Notes: a model not told the origin generated them from the sequence alone. Counted from the stretch's first letter, positions 17,043 to 26,774 are shown. The stretch is 64,000 nt of DNA from Ampullimonas aquatilis (GCF_049675895.1 NZ_CP183834.1:3348001-3412000); one strand, 5' to 3'. Translations and numbers: made by a program.

Positions 17043-18743
17043 TCAAAATAGAAAGTAGCGTTGCGCCATCGGCAATACCTTGGCTGGTTCACAAACCAGC
17101 AGTTCACCATCGGCACGCACCTCGTAGGTTTCGGGATTGACCGACATCCTTGGGGCATAACCATTGTGGATCATGTCGGACTTGCGCAGCCCGCGGGTGC
17201 CATGAATGGGAATGATGGTTTTTTGCAGACCGAGCATGCCATGCACATCGGCCGCATACGCTGCCTGCGAAAGGAAGGTGACCGACGTTTTGAGTGCTTT
17301 GCCATAGGCACCAAACATCATGCGGTAATGCACCGGCTGTGGCGTGGGGATAGATGCATTGGGGTCCCCCATAGGCGCGGCCGCAATCATGCCGCACTTG
17401 ATGATCATGGCGGGCTTGACACCAAAAAAAGCCGGTTTCCAGAGCACAATATCAGCCAGCTTGCCCACTTCCAGCGACCCCACCACATGGCTGATGCCAT
17501 GCGTGATGGCGGGGTTGATGGTGTATTTGGCAATATAGCGTTTTGCACGAAAGTTATCATTGCGAGCACCATCGCCGGCCAAAGCACCAAACTGCACTTT
17601 CATTTTATGGGCGGTTTGCCAGGTCCGCATGATAACTTCACCCACCCGCCCCATGGCTTGTGAGTCTGAACTCATCATTGAAATCGCACCCAGATCATGC
17701 AAGCGATCTTCGGCGGCAATGGTTTCACGACGAATCCGGCTTTCGGCAAAGGCTACGTCTTCGGCAATGGCCGGATCAAGATGGTGACAAACCATCAGCA
17801 TATCCAAATGCTCATCCAGTGTGTTGTGGGTATAAGGCCGGGTTGGATTGGTGGACGATGGCAGCACATTGCTTTCACCCACCGCCGCAATGATGTCAGG
17901 CGCATGACCACCGCCAGCACCTTCGGTATGAAAGGTGTGAATGGTGCGATCTTTAAACGCGGCCAGGGTGTGCTCCAAAAAACCGGCTTCATTGAGTGTG
18001 TCACTATGAATCGCCACCTGCACATCCATCTCTTCGGCAACGCTCAGGCAATTATCAATCGCAGCCGGCGTGGTGCCCCAGTCTTCATGAAGCTTCAAGC
18101 CAATTGCACCGGCATTGATCTGCTCAAGCAATGGCGTGGGCAAACTCACATTGCCCTTGCCTAAAAAGCCCAGGTTCATTGGAAAGGCTTCGGCAGCCGA
18201 CAACATGCTGTGCAAATGCCAGGGGCCGGGTGTACAGGTGGTGGCGGCGGTGCCGACTGCAGGGCCAGTGCCACCGCCAATCATGGTGGTCACCCCACTC
18301 ATCAGCGCTTCTTCAATCTGCTGCGGACAAATGAAATGAATGTGGGTATCAATGCCGCCTGCCGTCACAATCATGCCTTCACCGGCAATGATTTCGGTAG
18401 CCGCACCAATCGCTATCGTCACGCCCGGTTGAATATCGGGATTACCCGCTTTTCCAATGGCGGCGATGCGCCCCTCCTTCAAACCAATATCGGCTTTGAC
18501 AATGCCCCAGTGATCCAGAATCAGCGCATTGGTAATCACCGTGTCCATCACTTCATGATGATTGCGCTGGCTTTGCCCCATCCCGTCACGAATCACCTTG
18601 CCGCCACCAAATTTCACTTCTTCACCATAGATGGTGAAGTCTTTTTCCACTTCAATCAACATGTCGGTATCGGCCAGACGTACCCGATCACCCACGGTGG
18701 GGCCAAACATTTCGGCATAGGCTTTTTTGCTGATGCTGGTCAT
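17043..18743 (-). CDS. ureC: Urease alpha subunit UreC
   Basis: This is the catalytic subunit, hydrolysing urea to ammonia and carbamate at a dinuclear nickel site. The 566-residue protein has the nickel-ligand segment THIHFICPQQ, the carbamylated lysine in GAIGLKLHEDWG, further His ligands in AIHSDTLNE and HTEGAGGGHAPD, and the active-site flap MVCHHLD followed by AESRIRRET. All catalytic residues are present. It begins 15 bp after ureB. The NYN gene rather than ureE follows it. Confidence 0.98.
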   Translation of the reverse strand: MTSISKKAYAEMFGPTVGDRVRLADTDMLIEVEKDFTIYGEEVKFGGGKVIRDGMGQSQRNHHEVMDTVITNALILDHWGIVKADIGLKEGRIAAIGKAGNPDIQPGVTIAIGAATEIIAGEGMIVTAGGIDTHIHFICPQQIEEALMSGVTTMIGGGTGPAVGTAATTCTPGPWHLHSMLSAAEAFPMNLGFLGKGNVSLPTPLLEQINAGAIGLKLHEDWGTTPAAIDNCLSVAEEMDVQVAIHSDTLNEAGFLEHTLAAFKDRTIHTFHTEGAGGGHAPDIIAAVGESNVLPSSTNPTRPYTHNTLDEHLDMLMVCHHLDPAIAEDVAFAESRIRRETIAAEDRLHDLGAISMMSSDSQAMGRVGEVIMRTWQTAHKMKVQFGALAGDGARNDNFRAKRYIAKYTINPAITHGISHVVGSLEVGKLADIVLWKPAFFGVKPAMIIKCGMIAAAPMGDPNASIPTPQPVHYRMMFGAYGKALKTSVTFLSQAAYAADVHGMLGLQKTIIPIHGTRGLRKSDMIHNGYAPRMSVNPETYEVRADGELLVCEPAKVLPMAQRYFLF

Positions 18744-18758
18744 GACTGCTCCTGCTGA

Positions 18759-19085
18759 TTATTTGGTTTTGAGTTGACCGTTGAGTTTGCCATTAATCTT
18801 GCCATTGAAGCCATAGACGATGCGATCTCCCGCCAGGGCTACCAGTTCCACCGTGCGCGACTGGCCCGGCTCAAAACGTACCGCCGTACCCGCCGCGATA
18901 TTGAGTCGTGCACCATAGGCCAGATCGCGCTCAAACACCAGCGCCGGATTGGCTTCATAAAAATGAAAATGCGAGCCAATCTGAATCGGTCGATCACCCT
19001 GGTTAGTGATACTCACCGTGACCGTTTTACGACCCACATTCAATTCAATCTCACCATCATCAATCAGCATTTCACCGGGAATCAT
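18759..19085 (-). CDS. ureB: Urease beta subunit UreB
   Basis: This 108-residue structural subunit starts MIPGEMLIDDGEIELN, the family signature. It continues with VTNQGDRPIQIGSHFHFYEANPAL-type sequence and FEPGQSRTVELVALAG. The C-terminal tail is slightly extended and repetitive (NGKINGKLNGQL). It is separated from ureA by 240 bp holding an inverted-repeat element, which is unusual because ureA and ureB normally nearly touch. Confidence 0.97.
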   Translation of the reverse strand: MIPGEMLIDDGEIELNVGRKTVTVSITNQGDRPIQIGSHFHFYEANPALVFERDLAYGARLNIAAGTAVRFEPGQSRTVELVALAGDRIVYGFNGKINGKLNGQLKTK

Positions 19086-19155
19086 ATTGCCACCTTATAA
19101 AATATTTAAATTTTCAATTACCAATGATTCGCATCATCAATGAGGTCCTTTTCAT

Positions 19156-19307
19156 CCCAAAGACACAAAGATGCACAAAGGAAACCCGTTCTAAGTTGAG
19201 GGCGTAACAATCACATCAACACAAAGGCCGAAAAACCAAGACACTATACAAATTAACCGATTTGCATTGAAGTTGAAAAACATCTTGGTGTTCTTTGTGT
19301 CTTTGGG
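19156..19307. repeat. MITE-like inverted-repeat element between ureA and ureB
   Basis: A perfect 16-bp inverted repeat, CCCAAAGACACAAAGA at 19156-19171 and its complement at 19292-19307, bounds a 152-bp segment without a plausible gene. Similarity continues imperfectly for another dozen bases inward (GCACAAAG against ACACCAAG). From memory, short non-coding palindromes with arms of the type CACAAAGACACAAAG are dispersed in many proteobacterial genomes. I could not identify a target-site duplication. The insertion explains the unusually wide ureA-ureB gap. Confidence 0.65.
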
Positions 19308-19325
19308 GTGGAAAGTGCTACGCTC

Positions 19326-19628
19326 TTAGACAATCGGGTTATGTACCGTCACCAACTTGCTACCATCTGGGAAAGTTGCTTCCACCTGAATATCGGGAAT
19401 CATCTCGGCGACCCCGTCCATCACGTCTTCACGCTTCAGCAAGGTGGTACCGTAACTCATCAGCTCGGCCACAGTTTTACCATCACGCGCACCCTCCATG
19501 ACGGCGGCGGTGATATAGGCTACGGCTTCGGGATAATTGAGTTTGAGGCCACGATCCTTGCGACGCTCAGCCAGCAATGCTGCGGTAAAAATCAGCAGCT
19601 TGTCTTTTTCGCGGGGAGTCAGCTCCAT
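19326..19628 (-). CDS. ureA: Urease gamma subunit UreA
   Basis: This 100-residue structural subunit shows the full family pattern: MELTPREKDKLLIF, AALLAERRKDRGLKLNYPEA, MEGARDGKTVAELM and the C-terminal VTVHNPIV. Length is exactly typical. It lies 62 bp after ureD. The inverted-repeat element begins 18 bp downstream of its stop and could reduce read-through to ureB. Confidence 0.98.
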   Translation of the reverse strand: MELTPREKDKLLIFTAALLAERRKDRGLKLNYPEAVAYITAAVMEGARDGKTVAELMSYGTTLLKREDVMDGVAEMIPDIQVEATFPDGSKLVTVHNPIV

Positions 19629-19690
19629 AGCTTGCCTTATTCAATAATGACTTCATTAACAATGATATTCAGCTACTTTGATCCAGTCAC

Positions 19691-20608
19691 TCAGGTTGCC
19701 CAGATCCGGGGCATGACCGGCGCTACTTTCATCATAATCGGTCGCAAAATTTGCCACAACGCACAAAGATAATGTCGCGCTGTTTCGGCCTGATGACTGA
19801 TAACCCGAACCAGCAATACACCTTGCGGCAAATAGCTGATGCCTGCCGAGTCACCCTCTGCCAATCCCACTTCGCGCAGGCGCTCCAGCAGGGCATCACG
19901 CTCGGTGACAGTCAATGTAGCCAATCCATAAGCACACAGGGTGCCAAACACATGGCGTCCGGCAAGACCCAAAGGTGAACTCAACAAAGCGTCGCCACCA
20001 TTGATCTTGCCATAGTCCGCCCAGAGTAGCTGACCATTTTTAAGCAACTCAAAGCTTGGCTGAAAACAACCTTGGGCAAAGGTCTCCTGCATGGCTTTGC
20101 GCCCCAATACCGTCACATCCCAGGCTATCAGCTGTGTGTCTTCCGTTACGTCAATGCAGGTTTTTGAACACGCCAATGCCTGATTAAACACAATGTTTTC
20201 CTGCGGCAGCCATTCGAGTCGGGCCCCTGGCCGCAAAGTGATATGAGTGGACTGAGATGAGTGCTGCGGCTTGCCGCCATACCATTTGGTAGCACCAGGC
20301 GTGGTCACAAAAGCGTGAGTACGATTATCGAGCCGTACTGTCATGCTGAGCTGATCACCACCGGCAATGCCACCGGGTGGGTGCACAATCAGCACATGAC
20401 AACAACCATCGCCTTCGGGATAGAGTGGTTTTTGAATACGCAAAGGACCAAAATGGCTACGCTCGCGCAAGACGGTGCGGCCATGTTCATGGCAAAAACC
20501 AAGCTTGAGCGCAGCCTGCCAACTTTCAGACTGAGCAGATTGCTGCGTCAGCGCAGTGGCTTGAGCAGCGACTGTGGCAAGCGATATGGGGAGATCAGGT
20601 ATTTTCAA
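19691..20608 (-). CDS. ureD: Urease accessory protein UreD
   Basis: UreD is the scaffold that binds apo-urease and recruits UreF and UreG. The 305-residue protein has LGFCHEHGRTVLRERSHFGP, LIVHPPGGIAGGDQL, the TPGATKWYGG segment and WDVTVLGRKAM. Start ATG and urtE stop overlap in ATGA (20605-20608), which ties the urease operon to the urea-transport operon. Confidence 0.96.
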   Translation of the reverse strand: MKIPDLPISLATVAAQATALTQQSAQSESWQAALKLGFCHEHGRTVLRERSHFGPLRIQKPLYPEGDGCCHVLIVHPPGGIAGGDQLSMTVRLDNRTHAFVTTPGATKWYGGKPQHSSQSTHITLRPGARLEWLPQENIVFNQALACSKTCIDVTEDTQLIAWDVTVLGRKAMQETFAQGCFQPSFELLKNGQLLWADYGKINGGDALLSSPLGLAGRHVFGTLCAYGLATLTVTERDALLERLREVGLAEGDSAGISYLPQGVLLVRVISHQAETARHYLCALWQILRPIMMKVAPVMPRIWAT

Positions 20609-21303
20609 ATGGCAATCAGATTTTTGATGCCTTTTTCCACCATCTCACTACCGGGGCCAGCATGAGTAATCTGACCACGCGACATGACGGCGTAGTAATC
20701 GGCAAGTTCCTGGGCAAAATCATAATACTGTTCAACTAATAATATTGCCATATCGCCACGCGCAACCAGTTGTTTGATGACCGCACCAATATCTTTGATG
20801 ATGGAAGGTTGAATCCCCTCGGTGGGTTCGTCCAGGATCAAGACCTTGGGATTACTTGCCAGAGCCCGGCCAATTGCGAGCTGCTGCTGTTGCCCACCCG
20901 ACAGATCACCGCCACGCCGACCAAGCATTTGCTTGAGTACTGGAAACATGGAAAAAATTTCTTCCGGGATTTTTTTAGCCTTGGCTGATGGCAGAGGGGC
21001 CATCCCCATCATCAGATTTTCTTCAACAGTCAGCCGATTGAAAATTTCACGACCTTGTGGGACATAGCCAATGCCCATCGCCGCACGTGCATGGGGCGAG
21101 GTGCTAGTGATGTCTTTTCCATCAAACTGAATCTGACCTGATTTGAGTGGCAACAGACCCATCAGACTTTTGAGCAAGGTTGTCTTGCCCACGCCATTGC
21201 GGCCAAGCACTACCGTACAGGCACCGGGACGTATTTCCAGCGAAAGGTCACGGAGTGTATGGGACGAACCATAGTATTGATTGATATTTTGAATACTTAG
21301 CAT
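20605..21303 (-). CDS. urtE: Urea ABC transporter ATPase UrtE
   Basis: This is one of two ATPases of the urea importer, LivF-like. From the ATG at 21303 it has 232 residues, starting MLSIQNINQYYG. A longer frame begins 16 codons upstream but its residues look non-native. Motifs are Walker A GRNGVGKTT, Q-loop YVPQGREIF, signature LSGGQQQQ, Walker B VLILDEPTEGIQPS and the H-loop region replaced by VEQYYD, which is typical for UrtE/LivF. It lies 59 bp after urtD and overlaps ureD. Confidence 0.95.
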   Translation of the reverse strand: MLSIQNINQYYGSSHTLRDLSLEIRPGACTVVLGRNGVGKTTLLKSLMGLLPLKSGQIQFDGKDITSTSPHARAAMGIGYVPQGREIFNRLTVEENLMMGMAPLPSAKAKKIPEEIFSMFPVLKQMLGRRGGDLSGGQQQQLAIGRALASNPKVLILDEPTEGIQPSIIKDIGAVIKQLVARGDMAILLVEQYYDFAQELADYYAVMSRGQITHAGPGSEMVEKGIKNLIAI

Positions 21304-21362
21304 AGTAGTCTGTTTTCGATGAATGGTGGATGAGGAGTTTGATCTACGCAACCGACACGCGA

Positions 21363-22211
21363 CTATCGTCCCAAATACACCTCGATGACACGCTCATCAT
21401 TTTGCACTTTTTCCATACTGCCCTCGGCCAGCACCGCACCATCGCAAAGTACTGTCACCGTCTTGCCATTGGAAATGGTATTAATGAAATCCATATCATG
21501 CTCCACCACCATCAATGAATGACTGCCTTCCAGCTCCAGAAACAATTCGGCTGTCCGTTCAGTTTCGGCATCGGTCATACCGGCCACCGGCTCATCGAGC
21601 AGGAGCAGTGCCGGCTCCTGCATGAGTAACATACCAATTTCCAGCCATTGTTTTTGACCATGCGACAACAAGCCAGCGAGCCGGTTTTCCTGTCCGTCCA
21701 GGCGAATCAGCCTGAGCGTAATTTCAATCTTGCCCAGCTCTTCACCATTGAGTTTGGCAAACAGGGCATGCCGCACATTCTTGGTTGTCTTCATCGCCAG
21801 TTCGAGATTTTCAAACACAGTATGATTTTCAAAGACTGTTGGTTTTTGAAACTTGCGGCCAATGCCACGCTGGGCAATTTCGGGTTCTGTCAGTTTGGTC
21901 AAATCAATTGTCTGACCAAAATATGCCGTGCCGCTATCCGGGCGAGTCTTGCCGGTAATCACATCCATCATGGTCGTCTTGCCAGCGCCATTGGGGCCGA
22001 TGATGCAGCGCAGCTCACCTCGTTGAATATTAAGGGTCAGATTATTGAGTGCCTTGAAACCATCAAAGCTGACCGTGATGTCATTCAGATAAAGAATCGG
22101 ACCATGCGAAGTATCCAACTCGCCAGTTGATACGTGACCATAGCTGGCCGATCCATCGGGTGAGGACTCCTGACTGGACTGTTGATATGCTTCGTGTGCC
22201 ATGTGGTTCAT
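21363..22211 (-). CDS. urtD: Urea ABC transporter ATPase UrtD
   Basis: This is the LivG-like ATPase of the urea importer. About 40 polar N-terminal residues precede the domain. Motifs are Walker A GPNGAGKTT, RKFQKPTVFENHTVFENLELA, signature LSHGQKQWLEIG, Walker B LLLLDEPVAGMTDAE and VVEHDMDF. The polar N-terminal extension is somewhat longer than in most family members. The start overlaps the urtC stop by four bases (ATGA), indicating coupling. Confidence 0.95.
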   Translation of the reverse strand: MNHMAHEAYQQSSQESSPDGSASYGHVSTGELDTSHGPILYLNDITVSFDGFKALNNLTLNIQRGELRCIIGPNGAGKTTMMDVITGKTRPDSGTAYFGQTIDLTKLTEPEIAQRGIGRKFQKPTVFENHTVFENLELAMKTTKNVRHALFAKLNGEELGKIEITLRLIRLDGQENRLAGLLSHGQKQWLEIGMLLMQEPALLLLDEPVAGMTDAETERTAELFLELEGSHSLMVVEHDMDFINTISNGKTVTVLCDGAVLAEGSMEKVQNDERVIEVYLGR

Positions 22212-23344
22212 GATGTTTGCTCCACGGTGGTTGTGGTGCTACCTGCTTTGTTGGCGGCCAAACGCTGCTTGATATTTTGCCAGGCACCAATCACGCCTTG
22301 CGGCAAAAACAGCGTCACCAGGATGAAGATCAGACCCAACGCATACAACCAGTATTCTGGAAACGCCATGGTAAACCAGCTCTTGGCACCATTCACCAGA
22401 AAGGCGCCAAGTATTGCACCAACCAGGGTACCGCGCCCACCCACTGCCACCCAGATCGCCACTTCAATCGAATTGGCTGGCGACATTTCTGACGGATTGA
22501 TGATACCGACTTGGGGCACATACAAAGCACCGGCAATACCGCTCAGCACCGCGGCAAACGTCCAGACAAACAGCTTGAACCAGATCGGGTTGTAGCCACA
22601 GAACATGACCCGACTCTCCGAATCACGAATCGCTGTCAGCAAGCGTCCCAGCTTGCTGGTGACGATATACCGACAAGCCAGCAGCGCACCGATCAAGACA
22701 ATAAACGTCAGTGCAAACAAAGCCAGCCGCATATGTGGCGTAGTAATGCCATAGCCCATGATGCGCTTGAAATCGGTAAAGCCATTGTTGCCGCCAAAGC
22801 CCATATCATTGCGGAAAAATGCAAGCATGGATGCAAAAGTAACGGCCTGAGTGATGATTGAAAAATAAACACCCTTGATGCGTGATCGAAAAGCAAAGAA
22901 GCCGAACAGAAACGCCAGTACACCGGGTACCAATACAACCAATAACAGCGCATAGGCAAGATGGTCGGTAAACTGCCAGTACCAGGGATAGGCCTTCCAG
23001 TCGAGGAACACCATGAAGTCGGGCAAATCACTTTGATAGACACCATCATGACCAATCTGACGCATTAAATACATACCGAAAGCATAGCCACCCAAGGCAA
23101 AGAATAAACCCTGACCCAAGGAAAGAATGCCGGTATAGCCCCAGATCAAATCCATCGCCAATGCCACCATGGCATAGCACATGAACTTGCCAACCACAGT
23201 AATAAAGTAAGTCGAGATATGAAATGGACTGCTTTCTGGCACCAGCAGATGCAATACCGGCACGAGCACCAAAGCCAGCACCGCAAACACTGCCAAGGTA
23301 GCCCAGCCTTTGGGGCCATACAAAACTTTTTTATCGATTATCAT
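22208..23344 (-). CDS. urtC: Urea ABC transporter permease UrtC
   Basis: This is a LivM-like permease of 378 residues with about ten hydrophobic segments. Recognisable stretches are DLIWGYTGILSLGQGLFFALGGYA, GVYFSIITQA, FNNNDMGFGGNNG-like glycine-rich sequence and GGRGTLVGAILGAFLVN. The C-terminus is cytoplasmic and polar. Start and urtB stop share one base (TAATG), so translation is coupled. Confidence 0.95.
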   Translation of the reverse strand: MIIDKKVLYGPKGWATLAVFAVLALVLVPVLHLLVPESSPFHISTYFITVVGKFMCYAMVALAMDLIWGYTGILSLGQGLFFALGGYAFGMYLMRQIGHDGVYQSDLPDFMVFLDWKAYPWYWQFTDHLAYALLLVVLVPGVLAFLFGFFAFRSRIKGVYFSIITQAVTFASMLAFFRNDMGFGGNNGFTDFKRIMGYGITTPHMRLALFALTFIVLIGALLACRYIVTSKLGRLLTAIRDSESRVMFCGYNPIWFKLFVWTFAAVLSGIAGALYVPQVGIINPSEMSPANSIEVAIWVAVGGRGTLVGAILGAFLVNGAKSWFTMAFPEYWLYALGLIFILVTLFLPQGVIGAWQNIKQRLAANKAGSTTTTVEQTS

Positions 23345-24960
23345 TATTCGACACTCCTTCCCTTGAGTGCAAACAGACCGGAAGGACGTTTCTGGATAAA
23401 CAGCACAATGAATACCAGTATGAATATCTTGGCCAGTACCGCACCAGAAAAGGGTTCCAGAAACTTGGCCACCGAGCCCAGCCCCAAGGCCGCAATCACC
23501 GTACCTGCCAGTTGTCCCACACCCCCCAGCACCACCACCATGAATGAGTCCACAATATAGCCCTGCCCCAGCTCGGGCCCGACGTTACCAATCTGGCTCA
23601 GGGCTACACCACCCAGGCCAGCAATGCCACTGCCCAGGCCAAACGTGAGCATATCAATCTTGTGGGTAGGCACACCAACACAACTGGCCATGCGCCGATT
23701 TTGTGTGACAGCACGAACAAACAGACCCATGCGGGTTTTGGTCAGAAGCAACCAGACCAGCAGGAGTACCGCCATTGAAAATCCAATAATGACAATCCGG
23801 TTATAAGGCAGCACAACACCTCCTGCCAGAGCAATACCACCACTCATCCAGCTTGGATTGGCCACCTCCACATTTTGCGCACCAAAGATCATGCGCAAGG
23901 CCTGGATGATCAAGAGACTGATCCCCCAGGTGGCCAGCAAGGTTTCCAGCGCACGACCATAGAGCCAGCGAATCACGGTACGCTCGAGCACCATGCCCAC
24001 AATGGCGGCCACCACGAAAGCCACTGGCACGGCAACCACCACATACCAATCCAGATAATTGGGTAAGTGATTACGAAATAAATTTTGAATCGCGTAAGTG
24101 GCATACGCACCCACGGCCAGCAATTCGCCATGCGCCATATTGATGATGCCCATCAGGCCAAAGGTAATGGCCAGACCCAGCGCAGCCAGCAGAAGGATTG
24201 AACCCAGGCTGATACCGGAAAAGAGGTTGCCGATCAGCGCCAGTTTTTGCAGACGACTGTTGATTTCAATCAGCGATTTTTGCGCTTCGGCACGCACTGC
24301 TTCATCGGGTTCGCCATAATTGCCATCATGATCCTTGGTCAGCATTTCAGACAATACCTGTTTGATTTGTGGGTTGTCGGTATCGGCAATATCTTTTACT
24401 GCCTGTAGTCGTGTGGCTGCATCTTCTGACTTGAGGCTAAGTGCGGCCAAGGTGACAATCAACACCTTTTTGATCTTCTCATCCTGCTCTTTGGCCAATG
24501 CAGTCTTCACCAGCGGCACCGCACTTTGATTGCCATCAGTCTGCAAGGCCAAGGCTGCCGTCTGACGCTCCTTGGCATTTGTCGACAAGAGCTTGAGGCC
24601 GGCCAGCGCACCATCAATTTCGCCGCGAATCCGGTTGTTGATCTCAATCACTTCCCGGTCTTCAGGAACGGTCTTGAGCACTTCGCCATCAGTGGCTCGA
24701 CTGGCTGTATCGCCCGTTAGGATGAACAGTTCACCACCCTTGGATTGATACAGTGCATCTTCGGATAGGGCCTTCAGTACCGTATAGGCCTGCGCCTCGC
24801 CCGAGGCACTGATCTTGGCGATGACCGCTATCCGTACATCGGAATCTTCATCGCTTAGTTGTTTGAGCAGTGCTGGATCCAATGCGGCCTGAGCAATGGC
24901 GCTCGCTGTGAATAGCAGCAGCACCATCAAAGCACGCAAATACATTTTTATTCTTGTCAT
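23344..24960 (-). CDS. urtB: Urea ABC transporter permease UrtB
   Basis: This 538-residue permease begins with a signal sequence (LMVLLLFTASAIAQA) and has a soluble, helical, periplasmic region (about 25-245) typical of UrtB but absent from LivH. The membrane domain (about 250-530) includes GLMGIINMAHGELLAVGAYATY, RMASCVGVPTHKIDMLTFGLGSGIAGLGG and FMVVVLGGVGQLAGTVIAALGLG. Length fits UrtB. It is separated from urtA by 276 bp carrying two terminator-like hairpins. Confidence 0.95.
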   Translation of the reverse strand: MTRIKMYLRALMVLLLFTASAIAQAALDPALLKQLSDEDSDVRIAVIAKISASGEAQAYTVLKALSEDALYQSKGGELFILTGDTASRATDGEVLKTVPEDREVIEINNRIRGEIDGALAGLKLLSTNAKERQTAALALQTDGNQSAVPLVKTALAKEQDEKIKKVLIVTLAALSLKSEDAATRLQAVKDIADTDNPQIKQVLSEMLTKDHDGNYGEPDEAVRAEAQKSLIEINSRLQKLALIGNLFSGISLGSILLLAALGLAITFGLMGIINMAHGELLAVGAYATYAIQNLFRNHLPNYLDWYVVVAVPVAFVVAAIVGMVLERTVIRWLYGRALETLLATWGISLLIIQALRMIFGAQNVEVANPSWMSGGIALAGGVVLPYNRIVIIGFSMAVLLLVWLLLTKTRMGLFVRAVTQNRRMASCVGVPTHKIDMLTFGLGSGIAGLGGVALSQIGNVGPELGQGYIVDSFMVVVLGGVGQLAGTVIAALGLGSVAKFLEPFSGAVLAKIFILVFIVLFIQKRPSGLFALKGRSVE

Positions 24961-24987
24961 TGCGACACTCTATATGGAATGTTGGAA

Positions 24988-25046
24988 AGAAAAAGCCGGA
25001 AGCGGCGTCGCCCCCACTTCCGGCAAAAAGGATCGAAACGATCCTT
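24988..25046 (-). terminator. Tandem intrinsic terminators between urtA and urtB
   Basis: Reading the minus strand, a hairpin AAGGATCG-TTT-CGATCCTT (25039-25046 with 25028-25035) runs into five T. A second hairpin then follows, GCCGGAAG with CTTCCGGC (24995-25002 and 25017-25024), running into another T-rich stretch. Both stems are perfect over 8 bp. Placed just after urtA, they would let the abundant binding protein be made in excess over the membrane components, with partial read-through to urtBCDE. Confidence 0.85.
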
Positions 25047-25236
25047 GCTCTCACAAACTGATAAATCGAACTAATTGCAAAACCTATTTCGAAACACATT
25101 GAAATCAAGATGCAGAGTACGGAGTAACTTCACACAGCATCGCTAGCGAAACCCCAACCAAAACCATCGGATGCTTGAAGCCACCGGGTACTCCACACCT
25201 TGTTTCAACACAGCAACAACAAAAATCGTTGCTTGA

Positions 25237-26493
25237 TTACAAACCTTGTTTGCCTTCGTTACCAGCAATGAACGGGCTCCATGGTTGAGCACGAAGTGGC
25301 CCTTTGGTTTTCCATACAACGCTAAATTGGCCATCCGCTTTGATCTCACCAATAAACACGGGTTTGTGCAGATGATGGTTGGTTTTATCCATTTCAGCTG
25401 TAAAACCGGATGGTGCCTTGAATGTCTGACCGCCCATGGCAGCAATCACTTTATCGGTGTCGGTAGAACCCGCCTTTTCAACAGCCTGTTTCCACATATT
25501 GATACCAATGTAAGTGGCTTCCATTGGATCGTTCGTCACAGCCTTGTCAGCATTGGCCAAGCCTTTAGCCTTGGCATAGGCCTTCCATTTGGCGATGAAT
25601 TCTTCATTGGTTGGATTTTTGATGGACTCAAAATAGTTCCATGCAGCCAGATGGCCAACCAATGGCTTGGTGTCCACACCACGCAACTCTTCTTCACCGA
25701 CCGAGAATGCCACAACAGGGACATCCTTGGCTTTCAGGCCAGCATTACCGAGTTCTTTGTAGAACGGTACGTTGGAGTCACCATTGATGGTGGAGATCAC
25801 TGCGGTCTTACCGCCTGCAGCAAATTTCTTGATATCAGCCACGATGGTTTGGTAATCGCTATGACCAAATGGGGTGTATTTCTCATCGATGTCTTTATCA
25901 TCGACACCTTTAGAGTGCAAAAAGGCACGCAGAATTTTGTTGGTGGTACGTGGGTAAACATAGTCAGTACCCAACAATACAAAGCGCTTGGCACCACCGC
26001 CTTCTTTGCTCATCAGATATTCAACCGCTGGGATCGCTTGTTGGTTAGGCGCTGCACCCGTGTAAAACACGTTTTTCTCGAGTTCTTCACCTTCGTACTG
26101 CACTGGATAGAACAAGAGGCTATTGAGTTCTTTAAAGACTGGTAGCACGGATTTACGTGATACCGAAGTCCAGCAACCAAATACCACTGCGACCTTGTCT
26201 TGAGTAATCAACTGGCGTGCTTTTTCAGCAAACAGTGGCCAGTTGGAAGCTGGGTCGACCACAACTGGCTCCAGCTTTTTACCCATTACACCACCTTTGG
26301 CATTGATTTCTTCAATGGCCATCAGCGCCGTGTCTTTCAGGGTTGTTTCAGAAATGGCCATCGTGCCCGATAGCGAATGAAGAATACCTACCTTGATCGT
26401 GTCTGCTGCATTGGCCGCGATGGACAGACCCATCATGGCGATAGAGGCTGCAATGGTGGCCCCTTTGATCAACATACGACGCTGTTTTTTCAT
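25237..26493 (-). CDS. urtA: Urea ABC transporter substrate-binding protein UrtA
   Basis: This is the periplasmic urea receptor of the ABC importer, 418 residues. A basic N-terminus and signal (KGATIAASIAMMGLSIAANA) precede the mature part, which starts ADTIKVGILHSLSGTMAISE. Further family segments are EEINAKGGVMGKKLEPVVVDPASNW-like sequence, FGCWTSVSRKSVLP, FYPVQYEGEE and TNHHLHKPVFIGEI. It is the first gene of the island and is preceded by a good sigma-54 promoter. Confidence 0.97.
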   Translation of the reverse strand: MKKQRRMLIKGATIAASIAMMGLSIAANAADTIKVGILHSLSGTMAISETTLKDTALMAIEEINAKGGVMGKKLEPVVVDPASNWPLFAEKARQLITQDKVAVVFGCWTSVSRKSVLPVFKELNSLLFYPVQYEGEELEKNVFYTGAAPNQQAIPAVEYLMSKEGGGAKRFVLLGTDYVYPRTTNKILRAFLHSKGVDDKDIDEKYTPFGHSDYQTIVADIKKFAAGGKTAVISTINGDSNVPFYKELGNAGLKAKDVPVVAFSVGEEELRGVDTKPLVGHLAAWNYFESIKNPTNEEFIAKWKAYAKAKGLANADKAVTNDPMEATYIGINMWKQAVEKAGSTDTDKVIAAMGGQTFKAPSGFTAEMDKTNHHLHKPVFIGEIKADGQFSVVWKTKGPLRAQPWSPFIAGNEGKQGL

Positions 26494-26607
26494 TGACTGG
26501 CTCCGCTAGAAAGGATGTGTGGCGTGTCATTGTTTTTGAGCTGCTTGAACTAAAGACACCTCATTTGTTTTTGCAGGACTCAGCAACTATCCTGCTCTTA
26601 CCTTTTT

Positions 26608-26622
26608 AGCAACGAGCATGCC
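26608..26622 (-). promoter_or_regulatory. Sigma-54 (-24/-12) promoter of urtA
   Basis: The minus strand reads GGCATG-CTCG-TTGCT, with GG and GC separated by exactly 10 bp, matching the consensus GGCACG-N4-TTGCW at all but one position. It would start RNA near 26597, about 100 bases ahead of urtA. Sigma-54 control through NtrC is common for urea transport; that link is inference. Confidence 0.75.
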
Positions 26623-26774
26623 CAGTATCACAATTTCAATAAAAGCCACAAGTCAGCAATGTGAATCAGTGTGAATCACCCAAAATATGCGCCACACACT
26701 GATTGCTGCATCGCAACATCTGTGTCATGATGATCACAAGTGATATTTACACCATCCGATCAACCATCACTTAC

